From: CAZNKU01 sp045545235
Lineage (GTDB): Bacteria; Bacillota; Clostridia; Monoglobales; Firm-18
Assembly: GCA_045545235.1 (NCBI GenBank)
Contig: JAZQAN010000056.1
Location: 1 to 64,000, forward strand
DNA: 64,000 nt
Direction: 5' to 3'
Shown here: positions 51,704 through 60,279 of the stretch, one piece after another
Layout: every line of letters begins with the position of its first letter
How positions within the stretch are numbered: position 1 is the first letter of the stretch
Notes under the pieces: generated by a model
Databases searched by the model: none
Seen by the model: only the letters and a program-made list of their open reading frames with translations
What the model was told of the DNA's origin: nothing
Made by a program: the position numbers and the translations under genes

Positions 51704-51991
51704 AAGGGAATGTAAAAAAAAGTCCAGAACGCAAGAAAAAACAAAAAGCAAGATATTATCAATAAAATAATCGAATTAAATTTATGAAAACAAGGTAGAA
51801 AAATCGAAATTGTTCGTTTTTTCATAAAATTACTATTTTCTTGCTATGAACAAACCTCTCCCGAACTGTACCATCGTAATGTCTCAGGTCACCCCTTCGG
51901 TTCGGTTTGTCCATTCTGAAACATTTTTTCCTATCCCCTCTAAAACAAAATCAAGGGACTGTAAAAAACAAATTTTTTACAGTCCCTTTTT
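51704..51991 (+). repeat. 288-bp structured repeat, copy 1
   Basis: It starts AAGGGAATGTAAAAAAAAG and ends with the terminator AAGGGACTGTAAAAAA/TTTTTTACAGTCCCTT (51953-51991). Inside are GCAAGAAAA with TTTTCTTGC, a GAAAAATCGAA hairpin and AACAAACC with GGTTTGT enclosing CCCGAA/CTCAGG. Two mismatches in that last stem suggest this copy is decaying. The partner at 54358 has the same length. It contains no gene. Both copies lie just after plus-strand genes, so a 3'-UTR RNA or a small mobile element is possible. Confidence 0.8.
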
Positions 51992-51995
51992 ATTT

Positions 51996-52205
51996 GATAG
52001 TTGATAATTGCTAGTGGATAGTTAAGGAAGAAATCTAAATCGGATTTTTTAAAAATTAACAATTATTGTTGAAACACTTTTTTGTTTTCTTTAATAGAAA
52101 TGCGGAGCATTTTCTCCGCATTGCTACGCATGTGAAATGTTACCCAAAACAAGTTTTGGACATTTCATCATCATCCACATTTCTCCATTGTTAATTCTTA
52201 ATTTT
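51996..52205. repeat. AT-rich intergenic repeat, third copy
   Basis: Resembles the spacers at about 46950-47105 and 49320-49475: GTTGATAATT, then AAATCGGATTT, ATTAACAATTATTGTTGA, AATAGAAATGC and GAGCATTT. This copy adds CTCCGCATTGCTACGCATGTG and ends in ATTGTTAATTCTTAATTTT, roughly inverted to its beginning, like the small non-autonomous repeats of clostridial intergenic regions. No gene is seen. Confidence 0.6.
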
Positions 52206-52235
52206 TAATTTATTTTGCAAAATGTCTCGTTTCTG

Positions 52236-52286
52236 TTGACTTTGTTTGGAAAAAGTGATATAATATATGTAATGTAAACGATTACA
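52236..52286 (+). promoter_or_regulatory. Promoter and LacI/CcpA-type operator of the dehydrogenase-isomerase operon
   Basis: TTGACT (52236-52241) and TATAAT (52259-52264), 17-bp spacer. TGTAAACGATTACA (52273-52286) covers the expected transcription start. Its central CG and near-perfect symmetry match LacI-family operators and catabolite-response elements, so repression in the absence of inducer, or by CcpA on good sugars, is likely. Confidence 0.75.
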
Positions 52287-52320
52287 TTTAATAAAATCAA
52301 TGTAAAGGAGAGGTTTGGAA

Positions 52321-53496
52321 ATGGCAGATAAAACAAGTTTAAACAAATTTGCAGATTTAACTGCAGATGAAGTTGTAGTTGACAGAAGCAAAAAATTAAG
52401 AGTTGGTATTGTAGGTACAGGCTGGATTGCAGGTACTCATATGAAACAGTATATGCAGATGGAAGATGTTGAAGTCGTTGCAGCTGCAGAACTTATTGAT
52501 GGCAAGGCTGAAAAGTTCTTTGCGGATTTTGGTGTTGAAGGTGTACATTGTTATAAATCAGATATTGAAATGTACGAAAAGGAAAACCTTGATGCCGTAA
52601 GTATTTGTACATATAATAAAACTCATGCCGAATGTGCTATAAATGCTCTTAACGCAGGGGTAAACGTACTTTTGGAAAAACCAATGTGTGTTACAACTGA
52701 AGAAGCTGTTGAAATTATGCGTGCTGAAAAGAAGAGCGGCAAAATTCTTTCTATAGGTTTCCAGCCTCGTTTTGATGATGATATGAAACTTCTTAAGGAA
52801 GTTGTACAGTCTGGTGTTTTAGGTAAAATTTATTACATACAGACAGGTGGCGGAAGAAGAACAGGTATTCCTTTCCCATTCGGTACAACATTCATTGATG
52901 AAAATACGGGTGTTATCGGCGCTATGGGTGATATCGGTTGCTATTCACTTGATATGGTTTTAAATGCCATCGGATATCCAAAGCCACTTACAGTTACAGG
53001 TTATACATCTGACTATTTTGGTAAAAACCCTAATTATTCAGGTTACCTTAAGAAGGGTGTTTCACACTATTCAAAAATTTTCGGCGTAGATGATTTTGCT
53101 GCAGCTTTTGTAAGACTTGAAGGCGATATTATCCTTGACTTCAGAATTTCTTGGGCTATGCATATGGATACTGCGGGCGATACACTTATTCTTGGTACAG
53201 AGGGCGGTCTTCGTATTCCTTCAACAGAATGCTGGAACGGTACAATTGGCGGTGATATGACACTTTACCACACTGTTGGAAGCGAAACTGTTGAAACAAA
53301 GATTAAAAGACGTAATCCTGATAAGCCTACAGATTGTTTCTTCTACAAGGTTCGTTCATTCCTTGATGCTATTCATACAAATGGCAAGGCACCAATTTCT
53401 TCAAGAGAAATTATTTACAATCAGGCTATTATTGACCACATTGTTAAGTCTTCAAAGCTTGGCAAGGAAATTGAAGTAGTTATTCCGGAAATTTAA
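52321..53496 (+). CDS. Gfo/Idh/MocA-family sugar dehydrogenase
   Basis: 391 residues. The Rossmann motif GIVGTGWIAGTHMKQY lies near 30-45, LLEKPMC near 117-123, and the C-terminal sheet domain contains GAMGDIGCYSLDMVLNAIG (about 199-217). It oxidises an unknown sugar or inositol-like compound with NAD(P). The ATG at 52321 is used (GGAGAGG about eight bases before). It is followed after 21 bases by a TIM-barrel isomerase, a common pair in inositol- or keto-sugar-type pathways. Confidence 0.9.
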   Translation: MADKTSLNKFADLTADEVVVDRSKKLRVGIVGTGWIAGTHMKQYMQMEDVEVVAAAELIDGKAEKFFADFGVEGVHCYKSDIEMYEKENLDAVSICTYNKTHAECAINALNAGVNVLLEKPMCVTTEEAVEIMRAEKKSGKILSIGFQPRFDDDMKLLKEVVQSGVLGKIYYIQTGGGRRTGIPFPFGTTFIDENTGVIGAMGDIGCYSLDMVLNAIGYPKPLTVTGYTSDYFGKNPNYSGYLKKGVSHYSKIFGVDDFAAAFVRLEGDIILDFRISWAMHMDTAGDTLILGTEGGLRIPSTECWNGTIGGDMTLYHTVGSETVETKIKRRNPDKPTDCFFYKVRSFLDAIHTNGKAPISSREIIYNQAIIDHIVKSSKLGKEIEVVIPEI

Positions 53497-53517
53497 TTGT
53501 TTAAAGGAGAAATTAAA

Positions 53518-54351
53518 ATGAGCAGATTTAAATTAGGACTTCAGTTATTTTCTATTCGTGATGAAATGGAAAAGGATATGGATGCAACATTAAAGGCAGT
53601 TGCTGAAATGGGTTATGATTGCGTGGAATTTGCAGGGTATTTTGACCATACTGCAGAGGACGTAGCGGCTATGTGTGAAAAGTATGGTTTAGAACCTGTT
53701 TCAGTTCATCAGGGGCATCAGGTGTTTTTTGATGAACCTGAAGAATCGGTTGCTTACCTTAAAACTTTAGGTGTTAAATACTGTGCAATTCCGTACATTT
53801 CACCTGAAAGATGGAAAAACGAATATGATGTTTTAATAGACGAAATCAAAAAGGTTGGAAAGCTTTTAAAAGACAACGGTATTCAGCTTATGTACCACAA
53901 CCACGATTTTGAGCTTTTGATAAAACACGGTGACAAGTATGTGCTTGATGCAATGTACAAGGATGTTTCAACTGACTTGTTGTTGCCACAGCTTGACTTA
54001 TGTTGGGTACACTATGCAGGGCAGGACCCTGTTGCGTACCTTAAAAAGTACGGCAACATTAAAGAGGTTATGCATATGAAGGATTTTGAATGTAAAAACC
54101 TTGGTGCAGGTCCTGTATATGACCTTATAGATAATAAAGGTAATATTCCGCTTGAAAGAAAAGATCAGGAAAGCGATGGCTTTGAATTCCGTCCTGTTGG
54201 CTACGGAAGACAAAATGTTGCAGAAATTATGAAAGCTGCAGAAGATACAAAGGTTAAGTATGTTATTGTTGAACAGGACAGACACCCTGAAAGAGGCTCT
54301 CTTGAGGATGCGAAATTAAGTATTGACTACTTACGTTCTTTAGGATATTAA
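53518..54351 (+). CDS. Sugar phosphate isomerase/epimerase (xylose isomerase-like TIM barrel)
   Basis: 277 residues of the AP-endonuclease-2/xylose isomerase-like barrel family. It starts FKLGLQLFSIRDEMEKDM and carries likely metal residues in QLMYHNHDFELL (His, His, Glu region), LLPQLDLCWV (Asp) and EVMHMKDFE (His). The end YVIVEQDRHPE is typical. It acts in the cytosol on an unknown keto-sugar and is probably functionally linked to the dehydrogenase just upstream. The ATG at 53518 follows AAAGGAG. Confidence 0.88.
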   Translation: MSRFKLGLQLFSIRDEMEKDMDATLKAVAEMGYDCVEFAGYFDHTAEDVAAMCEKYGLEPVSVHQGHQVFFDEPEESVAYLKTLGVKYCAIPYISPERWKNEYDVLIDEIKKVGKLLKDNGIQLMYHNHDFELLIKHGDKYVLDAMYKDVSTDLLLPQLDLCWVHYAGQDPVAYLKKYGNIKEVMHMKDFECKNLGAGPVYDLIDNKGNIPLERKDQESDGFEFRPVGYGRQNVAEIMKAAEDTKVKYVIVEQDRHPERGSLEDAKLSIDYLRSLGY

Positions 54352-54357
54352 ATTATT

Positions 54358-54645
54358 AAGGGAATGTAAAAAAAAGTCCAGAACGCAAGAAAAGGGGAAA
54401 ACAATATGTTATCAAGAGAATAATCAAATTGAATCTATGAAAACAAGGTAGAAAAATCGAAATTGTTCGATTTTTCATAAAATTACTATTTTCTTGCTAT
54501 GAACAAACCTCCCCCGAGCCGTACCATCGTACTGTCTCGGGTCACCCCTTCGGTTCGGTTTGTCCATTCTGAACATTTTTTCCTATCCCCTCAAAACAAA
54601 ATCAAGGGATTGTAAAAACAAATTGTTTTTACAATCCCCTTTTTT
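54358..54645 (+). repeat. 288-bp structured repeat, copy 2
   Basis: Same element as 51704, same length. It starts six bases after the isomerase stop. Stems are better preserved here: CCCGAG/CTCGGG with inner GTAC/GTAC, GAAAAATCGAA/TTCGATTTTTC around ATTG, GCAAGAAAA/TTTTCTTGC, and the terminal hairpin AAGGGATTGTAAAAACA/TTGTTTTTACAATCCCC plus T6 (54604-54645). It serves at least as the operon terminator. Confidence 0.8.
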
Positions 54646-54672
54646 GTATGGAACAGAAAAATGCTTCAGATT

Positions 54673-55953
54673 TTATTTATTCATTATCCATTCTTCTGTT
54701 ATTCCGCCCAACGAGTTAAAATGTTCCCAGAAAAGCGGGTACGATTTATTAACTGCTTCGCTGTCTTCAACCGATACAAGGTTGTCGCAACAGGTACTGG
54801 CTATTGCAAGTGACATTGCTATACGATGGTCATTACAGGTGTTTGCAGTGCCGCCTGATATGGTTTTGGCACCTTCTATAACAAGACGGTTGTTGTGTTC
54901 TATAATGGTTGCACCTATTGAGTTTAACTGATTAACTATGTTAATTGCACGTTCTTTGTCTGCTTCAATGCCTGTTACAATGGTTTCTCCCTGTGCAAAG
55001 GTTGCCATTACACATATTGCAGGCAAAAGGTCGGGATTTTCGGAAATGTTGATTTCCGTACCCTTTAAAAGTGTAGGTATAGCAGCTATTGCACCGTTTT
55101 CAACAACAATCTGACCGTTCATTTTTTCTATAATGTCAATTATGTTTTTATCCACCTGTTTAGTTTCAAGGTTAAGTCCGTTACAAACTATAAAGTTACC
55201 CAATGCACCTGCCGCAAGGTAAAATGCTGCGTGGGAAAAATCACCTTCCACCCTGTAGTTAAATGGCTTATACGACTGATTGCCTTTTATGCGGAACAGC
55301 ATATATTTGTAATTGTATATTTTAATGCCGAATTTTTCCATAATGTCAATGGTCATATCAAGGTAGCCCTTTGATTTGAATGGTGCCGTAAGGCGAATTT
55401 CCGTATCCATACCAAAAAGCGGAAGTGCAAACAACAGACCGCTTAAAAACTGACTGTTTACATTCGCATCAAGGTTTATAATATGACCGCTTATATTGCC
55501 TTCTTTTATCGTCATAGGAAGTGAAGAATTGTTGCTTGTAACATAGTCAGCACCTAACGTATCAAATATGTCGGTATATGTTTTTAAGGAACGTTTTTCA
55601 AGACGTTCACGTCCTGTAAATATAACGTCATTTTGTGTTGTGTATGCAAGGGGTATCAAAAAACGCAATGTACTGCCGCAACCACGACAGTCAATTCGTA
55701 TTATATCATCGGTTTTCATTGTGTTTGTGCCGTCGATTGTATATTTTCCGTTACCGAGATTTTTGACATCTGCCCCCATTGATTTTACTGCATTTAAGGT
55801 TGTTTGTATATCGTCAGATTCGTGTATATTTGTAAGTGTTGATTTGCCTTTTGCAAGTGCCGCACATATAATTGCACGGTGACAAAGTGACTTGGAAGAA
55901 GGTATTTCAATTCTTCCGTTTAACTTTGATGGGGTAATTGTTGCACTCTTCAT
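54673..55953 (-). CDS. aroA: 3-phosphoshikimate 1-carboxyvinyltransferase (EPSP synthase)
   Basis: 426 residues. The enzyme joins shikimate-3-phosphate and phosphoenolpyruvate in aromatic amino acid synthesis. Signatures are IPSSKSLCHRAIICAALA (about 17-34, active-site Lys), GCGSTLRFLIPLAY (about 87-100) and NTCNDHRIAMSLAIA (about 377-391) near the end. The ATG at 55953 follows AGAGGTGAT. Sixteen extra codons upstream are rejected because they contain the promoter (TTGACT at 55996-56001, TACTAA at 55973-55978, minus strand). No other aro gene is near. Confidence 0.96.
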   Translation of the reverse strand: MKSATITPSKLNGRIEIPSSKSLCHRAIICAALAKGKSTLTNIHESDDIQTTLNAVKSMGADVKNLGNGKYTIDGTNTMKTDDIIRIDCRGCGSTLRFLIPLAYTTQNDVIFTGRERLEKRSLKTYTDIFDTLGADYVTSNNSSLPMTIKEGNISGHIINLDANVNSQFLSGLLFALPLFGMDTEIRLTAPFKSKGYLDMTIDIMEKFGIKIYNYKYMLFRIKGNQSYKPFNYRVEGDFSHAAFYLAAGALGNFIVCNGLNLETKQVDKNIIDIIEKMNGQIVVENGAIAAIPTLLKGTEINISENPDLLPAICVMATFAQGETIVTGIEADKERAINIVNQLNSIGATIIEHNNRLVIEGAKTISGGTANTCNDHRIAMSLAIASTCCDNLVSVEDSEAVNKSYPLFWEHFNSLGGITEEWIMNK

Positions 55954-56009
55954 ATAATCACCTCTTTTGTTTAGTATATAAAAAAATTTGATTTTAGTCA
56001 AGAAAATGT

Positions 56010-56039
56010 TTGAAATTTACCTGTAAAGTATGTTATACT
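56010..56039 (+). promoter_or_regulatory. Promoter of lepA
   Basis: TTGAAA (56010-56015) and TATACT (56034-56039), 18-bp spacer. It is back to back with the aroA promoter. Confidence 0.6.
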
Positions 56040-56068
56040 ATAATGTAGTATATTTTATGGAGGTAAAT

Positions 56069-57874
56069 ATGGCTGATTATCAGGATAAAATTCGTAATTT
56101 TTGTATAATTGCTCATATAGATCACGGCAAAAGTACCCTTGCTGACAGACTTCTGGAGGTTACAGGTGTTGTTGCCGAAAGGGATATGGAAGAACAGATT
56201 CTTGACAATATGGATCTGGAAAGGGAACGAGGCATTACCATAAAGGCCCGTGCCGTTCGTGTTGCATACAAGGCGAAGGACGGGGAGGAGTATGTTCTTA
56301 ACCTTATAGACACTCCAGGGCACGTAGACTTTAACTATGAGGTTTCACGAAGCCTTGCAGCTTGTGAAGGTGCTATACTTGTGGTTGATGCCGCACAGGG
56401 TATTGAGGCACAGACTCTGGCAAACACGTACCTTGCTATAGACCACAACCTTGAGGTTGTACCTGTTATAAATAAAATAGATTTACCAAGTGCAAGACCT
56501 GATTATGTTAAAAATGAAATAGAAGATGTTATAGGCATACCTGCCGATGAAGCACCTCTTATTTCCGCCAAGCTTGGGCTTAACATAGAAGATGTTCTCG
56601 AAGCGGTTGTTAAAAATATTCCTGCACCTTCGGGCAATGTTGAAAAACCTTTACAGGCACTTATTTTTGACTCTTACTATGATTCTTATAAAGGTGTTAT
56701 TGTTTATTGCCGTGTATTTAACGGTTCTCTTAAACCGGGGCAGAAGATTAAAATGATGGCAAACGGTAAGGTTTTTGACGTTGTGGAGGTTGGGCATCTT
56801 AACCCTAACGGGATGACTCCTTCAAATGAACTGAAATCAGGTGAGGTTGGGTATATTGCCGCAAGTATGAAAAGTATTGCCGATACTCAGGTTGGTGATA
56901 CTGTTACAAATGCGGAAAGACCATGCAGTGAGCCTTTGCCCGGATATAAAAAGGTTAATTCTATGGTGTTCTGCGGTATTTACCCTGCAGATGGTGCAAG
57001 ATATGACGATTTGCGTGAAGCTTTGGGAAGATTACAGCTTAACGATGCATCGCTTTCATACGAGCCTGAAACATCTGTTGCTTTGGGTTTTGGTTTCCGT
57101 TGCGGATTCCTTGGACTTTTGCACATGGAAATTATTCAGGAAAGACTTGAGCGTGAGTTTAACCTTGACCTTGTTACAACTGCACCAAGTGTTATTTATA
57201 ATGTATATAAAACAAATGGAGAAATGATTGAGGTTGCAAACCCCACTAACCTTCCTGCACTTACTGAAATTGATTATATGGAAGAGCCTTTTGTTAGTGC
57301 AAGCATAATGACTCCTACTGATTATACAGGTAATATTATGGAGCTTTGTCAGGAACGTCGCGGTATTTTCATAGATATGAAATATCTTGATGATACACGA
57401 GTTTCCATTCACTATGAGCTTCCTTTAAATGAAATTATTTATGACTTTTTTGATGCACTAAAATCTCGTACAAAGGGTTATGCATCCTTTGACTATGAGC
57501 TTTGCGGATATAAACGAGCACCTCTTGTTAAGCTCGATATGCTTCTTAATGGTGAAATGGTGGATGCTCTTAGCCTTATTGTACATCAGGAAAGAGCTTA
57601 TGACCGTGGCAGAAAAATAGCTGAAAAGCTAAAGGAAGCTATTCCGCGTCAGCTGTTTGAAATTCCTATTCAGGCGGCTATTGGTAACAAGATTATTGCC
57701 CGTGAAACCGTTAAAGCTATGCGTAAGGACGTGTTGGCTAAATGTTACGGCGGTGATATAACACGTAAGAAAAAGCTTTTGGAAAAACAGAAGGAAGGTA
57801 AAAAGCGTATGCGTCAGGTGGGTTCTGTTGAAGTTCCTCAGGAGGCGTTTATGTCGGTGCTTAAACTTGATTAG
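56069..57874 (+). CDS. lepA: Elongation factor 4 (LepA), ribosomal GTPase
   Basis: 601 residues, the usual LepA length. GTPase motifs are IAHIDHGKSTLADRLLE (about 11-27), DTPGHVDFNYEVSRSLAA (about 78-95) and NKIDLPSA (about 132-139). The LepA-specific C-terminal domain ends AKCYGGDITRKKKLLEKQKEGKKRMR and QEAFMSVLKLD. LepA acts on initiating or stalled ribosomes. The ATG at 56069 lies six bases after GGAGG. Thirteen upstream codons are excluded. The last eight bases overlap the likely hemW start. Confidence 0.97.
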   Translation: MADYQDKIRNFCIIAHIDHGKSTLADRLLEVTGVVAERDMEEQILDNMDLERERGITIKARAVRVAYKAKDGEEYVLNLIDTPGHVDFNYEVSRSLAACEGAILVVDAAQGIEAQTLANTYLAIDHNLEVVPVINKIDLPSARPDYVKNEIEDVIGIPADEAPLISAKLGLNIEDVLEAVVKNIPAPSGNVEKPLQALIFDSYYDSYKGVIVYCRVFNGSLKPGQKIKMMANGKVFDVVEVGHLNPNGMTPSNELKSGEVGYIAASMKSIADTQVGDTVTNAERPCSEPLPGYKKVNSMVFCGIYPADGARYDDLREALGRLQLNDASLSYEPETSVALGFGFRCGFLGLLHMEIIQERLEREFNLDLVTTAPSVIYNVYKTNGEMIEVANPTNLPALTEIDYMEEPFVSASIMTPTDYTGNIMELCQERRGIFIDMKYLDDTRVSIHYELPLNEIIYDFFDALKSRTKGYASFDYELCGYKRAPLVKLDMLLNGEMVDALSLIVHQERAYDRGRKIAEKLKEAIPRQLFEIPIQAAIGNKIIARETVKAMRKDVLAKCYGGDITRKKKLLEKQKEGKKRMRQVGSVEVPQEAFMSVLKLD

Positions 57875-58961
57875 TAAAAAGCTTGGAGTTTATGTGCATT
57901 TTCCGTTTTGTAAAAGCAAGTGCAGGTATTGTGACTTTAATTCTTCAGCGCATAATTGGTGCATGGAAGATGAGTATATAAATGTACTTGTAACTGAAAT
58001 AGAAAACTGCACCTGTAATGATAAAGTTGATACTGTATTTTTCGGCGGCGGTACACCCACCGCCGTTAAAATTTCCAATTTAATAAAGGTTATTGACGCG
58101 GTAAAGTCAAAATTTGAAGTTGGGGATGCGGAATTTACCGTAGAATGTAATCCTGCTACTATGGATTATGAAGGTTTTTTAAAGCTGAAAAATTCAGGCG
58201 TAAACCGCATAAGCATAGGCTTGCAGTCTGCAAATGATGATGAACTGCAGTTTTTAGGGCGTATCCACACATTCGACGTGTTTTTGAAAACTTATGAGGA
58301 TGCAAAAAAAGCGGGCTTTGAAAATATAAATGTGGATCTGATGTTTTCTCTTCATCGGCAGACTTTGGATAAATGGATGTATACATTAAATAAAGTAGTT
58401 GATTTAAAACCTGCCCACATATCTGCATATTCCCTTATAGTAGAGGAAGGTACTCCTTTTTACAGCTTTGAACTTGAACTTCCTGATGAAGAGACCGACC
58501 GCGCAATGTATTACGGTGCCGTGGATTTGCTTAAGTCAAAGGGATATAAGCATTATGAAATTTCCAATTTTGCCTTAAATGGCATGGAATGTAAGCATAA
58601 TGTAAAGTATTGGAAAAGGGAAAACTATCTTGGATTCGGCTGTGGCGCAAGCGGTATGTACAACAATGTGCGTTATCAGAATACTTATGACGTTTCAGAA
58701 TATATTAAAAATAATGTTGTTTCCAAAGAAATTCTTACAACAGAGGATGCAATGGCTGAACATATATTTTTGGGCCTGCGTATGGTTGAAGGCTTTAATC
58801 TTGAAGAATTCAAGAAAATATATAATGTGGATTTTAGAAAAAAATATAAAGAACAAATTAAAAAAATTACGGATTTGGGACTTCTGGAGGTTGGAGAAAA
58901 CTGTCGTCTTACAAAAGAGGGCTTAAGTGTTTCAAATTCCGTAATGTGTGAGTTTGTATAA
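57867..58961 (+). CDS. hemW: Radical SAM protein HemW (HemN-like, heme chaperone family)
   Basis: 364 residues. The [4Fe-4S] motif is CKSKCRYC (near residues 15-22), preceded by KLGVYVHFPF. FFGGGTPT (about 54-61) is a radical-SAM glycine motif, and VNRISIGLQS and ISAYSLIVEEGTPF are HemW/HemN family signs. The C-terminal HemN_C region is present. HemW binds heme and is not a coproporphyrinogen oxidase in studied bacteria. lepA-hemW-hrcA-grpE-dnaK is a common Firmicutes order, seen here with an insertion of about 2.2 kb. The start is set at TTG 57867 to match relatives. It lacks a good ribosome site and may rely on coupling to lepA. Confidence 0.9.
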   Translation: MISKKLGVYVHFPFCKSKCRYCDFNSSAHNWCMEDEYINVLVTEIENCTCNDKVDTVFFGGGTPTAVKISNLIKVIDAVKSKFEVGDAEFTVECNPATMDYEGFLKLKNSGVNRISIGLQSANDDELQFLGRIHTFDVFLKTYEDAKKAGFENINVDLMFSLHRQTLDKWMYTLNKVVDLKPAHISAYSLIVEEGTPFYSFELELPDEETDRAMYYGAVDLLKSKGYKHYEISNFALNGMECKHNVKYWKRENYLGFGCGASGMYNNVRYQNTYDVSEYIKNNVVSKEILTTEDAMAEHIFLGLRMVEGFNLEEFKKIYNVDFRKKYKEQIKKITDLGLLEVGENCRLTKEGLSVSNSVMCEFV

Positions 58962-59194
58962 AAAAGGGATTAAGGTGTGCACTCTAAAGGATAGTAAATT
59001 TGATTAGTTATTATCCTTTTATTTTATCTTATAGGAAATTGCTACTTTGTTGTTGGAATTTCCTATATTACACAAAAGTTTCAACAAATTATGACAAAAT
59101 TTTAAAAATAGAATTGTTACTGATATAAAAGATACGTGACTTATGCTCAAAAGTATGATATAGTATAATTATAATTTAAAAAGGAGAGATAATT

Positions 59195-59626
59195 ATGGCA
59201 AAAATTAAAAACACAAACATTCCTAATTATTACGGTGATGGTAACCAGCAAGAAGTAACAATGGAAAATGGAGAAAAATATATTATACGTAATACCAACA
59301 TCCCAAATTATTTTGGTGGAGGATATCAGAAAGAAATTGTTAAAGCACCTGATTACAGCGGAGCTGAAGTAACAATAATTTTTATGTTGCTTGCGGGATT
59401 ATGTGCCTTGGTAGCTTTCATTTCTCTATTGTCAGGAAATGTTAAATGGATAGTTATTTCACTAATTGGAGCAATTTTGTTTTTGTATCTCGGTTTTTTC
59501 TTGCCTTTTAAAAATGCAAAAGAAGCTTTTAAAATGACTGCATTAATAGTTGGAATTTTCGCTGGACTATTTGGTGCAATAGCTTTAGTTTTTGCATTGT
59601 TTATATCATGGGTTACAAGTTTATAG
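59195..59626 (+). CDS. Small membrane protein with repeated NTNIPNY motif, function unknown
   Basis: 143 residues. The first 50 residues hold two copies of a short repeat, NTNIPNYYGDGNQQE and NTNIPNYFGGGYQKE. Three or four hydrophobic helices follow (about 54-80, 83-103, 110-140). No family is recognised. AAAAGGAGAG precedes the ATG and TATAAT lies at 59164-59169, with no clear -35. It interrupts the usual hemW-hrcA neighbourhood and has its own terminator, so it may be a recent insertion. Confidence 0.7.
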   Translation: MAKIKNTNIPNYYGDGNQQEVTMENGEKYIIRNTNIPNYFGGGYQKEIVKAPDYSGAEVTIIFMLLAGLCALVAFISLLSGNVKWIVISLIGAILFLYLGFFLPFKNAKEAFKMTALIVGIFAGLFGAIALVFALFISWVTSL

Positions 59627-59635
59627 TAGCCTCAA

Positions 59636-59672
59636 AATAGGGTGTGTCAAACAAGAAACACCCTATTTTTTT
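59636..59672 (+). terminator. Terminator after the small membrane protein gene
   Basis: AATAGGGTGT and ACACCCTATT pair and are followed by T7. Confidence 0.92.
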
Positions 59673-59778
59673 GATAACAAGAAGTTTAAAAATTAAAAAA
59701 TCATCATCTAATAAAAGTTAATTAATTATAAGGAATTTATATTAACATCAATAATAAAACATCTTTGTTATAATATAT

Positions 59779-59982
59779 TCATTTCTGATTGTTGCTTTGA
59801 TTATACTTTTCTAAACGATATAACACAAAAGATAAATTGTCATATTCCTTATGCAGTAATGGAAGTATGTCAAAATAATTTTTTGGATAGTATTCAAAAA
59901 CAGTATCCTCCAAAGTTTTTACTGTTTCTTTAGCAAACAATATATCAGTTACAAATTGATTATTATTCTTTATTAAATTCAT
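59779..59982 (-). CDS. Possible small protein, uncertain
   Basis: 67 codons from ATG 59982 (MNLIKNNNQFVTDILFAKE). The predicted protein is hydrophilic with regular Leu, Phe and Tyr spacing (LPLLHKEYDNLSFVLYRLEKY), which suggests a helical protein, but the ribosome site is only GGGAAG. A GTG nine bases upstream could also start it. No family is recognised. It may be a chance frame in AT-rich DNA. Confidence 0.35.
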   Translation of the reverse strand: MNLIKNNNQFVTDILFAKETVKTLEDTVFEYYPKNYFDILPLLHKEYDNLSFVLYRLEKYNQSNNQK

Positions 59983-60045
59983 GTATAACACTTCCCAATC
60001 TTTTATTAAAAATATTTTGTTAATTTATATTTGTATTTTAAATAC

Positions 60046-60264
60046 ATGGTTTCTGAAAACTCAAAAATTTTGAAAACCGTCGAAAAGTTTAATAAATTTC
60101 GTTTGCAGATAGTGGCTAAATTTATGGAAAATCAACAAAAAACAATGGTATTTTTTTAAATTGTAGAATCAATATCTACAATTGTAGCACTTTCGTCTTT
60201 AATTGAATTTAAATTTTACAATAAAGTAAAAATAGTAAACAATCTAATGTTTGCAAAATTTTGA
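60046..60264 (+). pseudogene. Possible broken small gene upstream of the DUF4272 gene
   Basis: From ATG 60046 a frame of 37 codons (MVSENSKILKTVEKFNKF onward) meets TAA at 60157, right after a T7 run. The same frame then stays open for 34 codons (IVESISTIVALSSLIEFKF onward) to TGA at 60262. One stop in 72 codons is fewer than expected by chance in such AT-rich sequence, but no ribosome site precedes the ATG and no relative is recognised. The remaining bases of 59992-60279 hold no other feature. Confidence 0.25.
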
Positions 60265-60279
60265 TAAAGGAGTTTTATT

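Noticed and set aside
54560..54931. Plus-strand open frame of 123 codons across the 288-bp repeat and the end of aroA
   Set aside because: It runs through a strong terminator hairpin and antisense to the conserved end of aroA.
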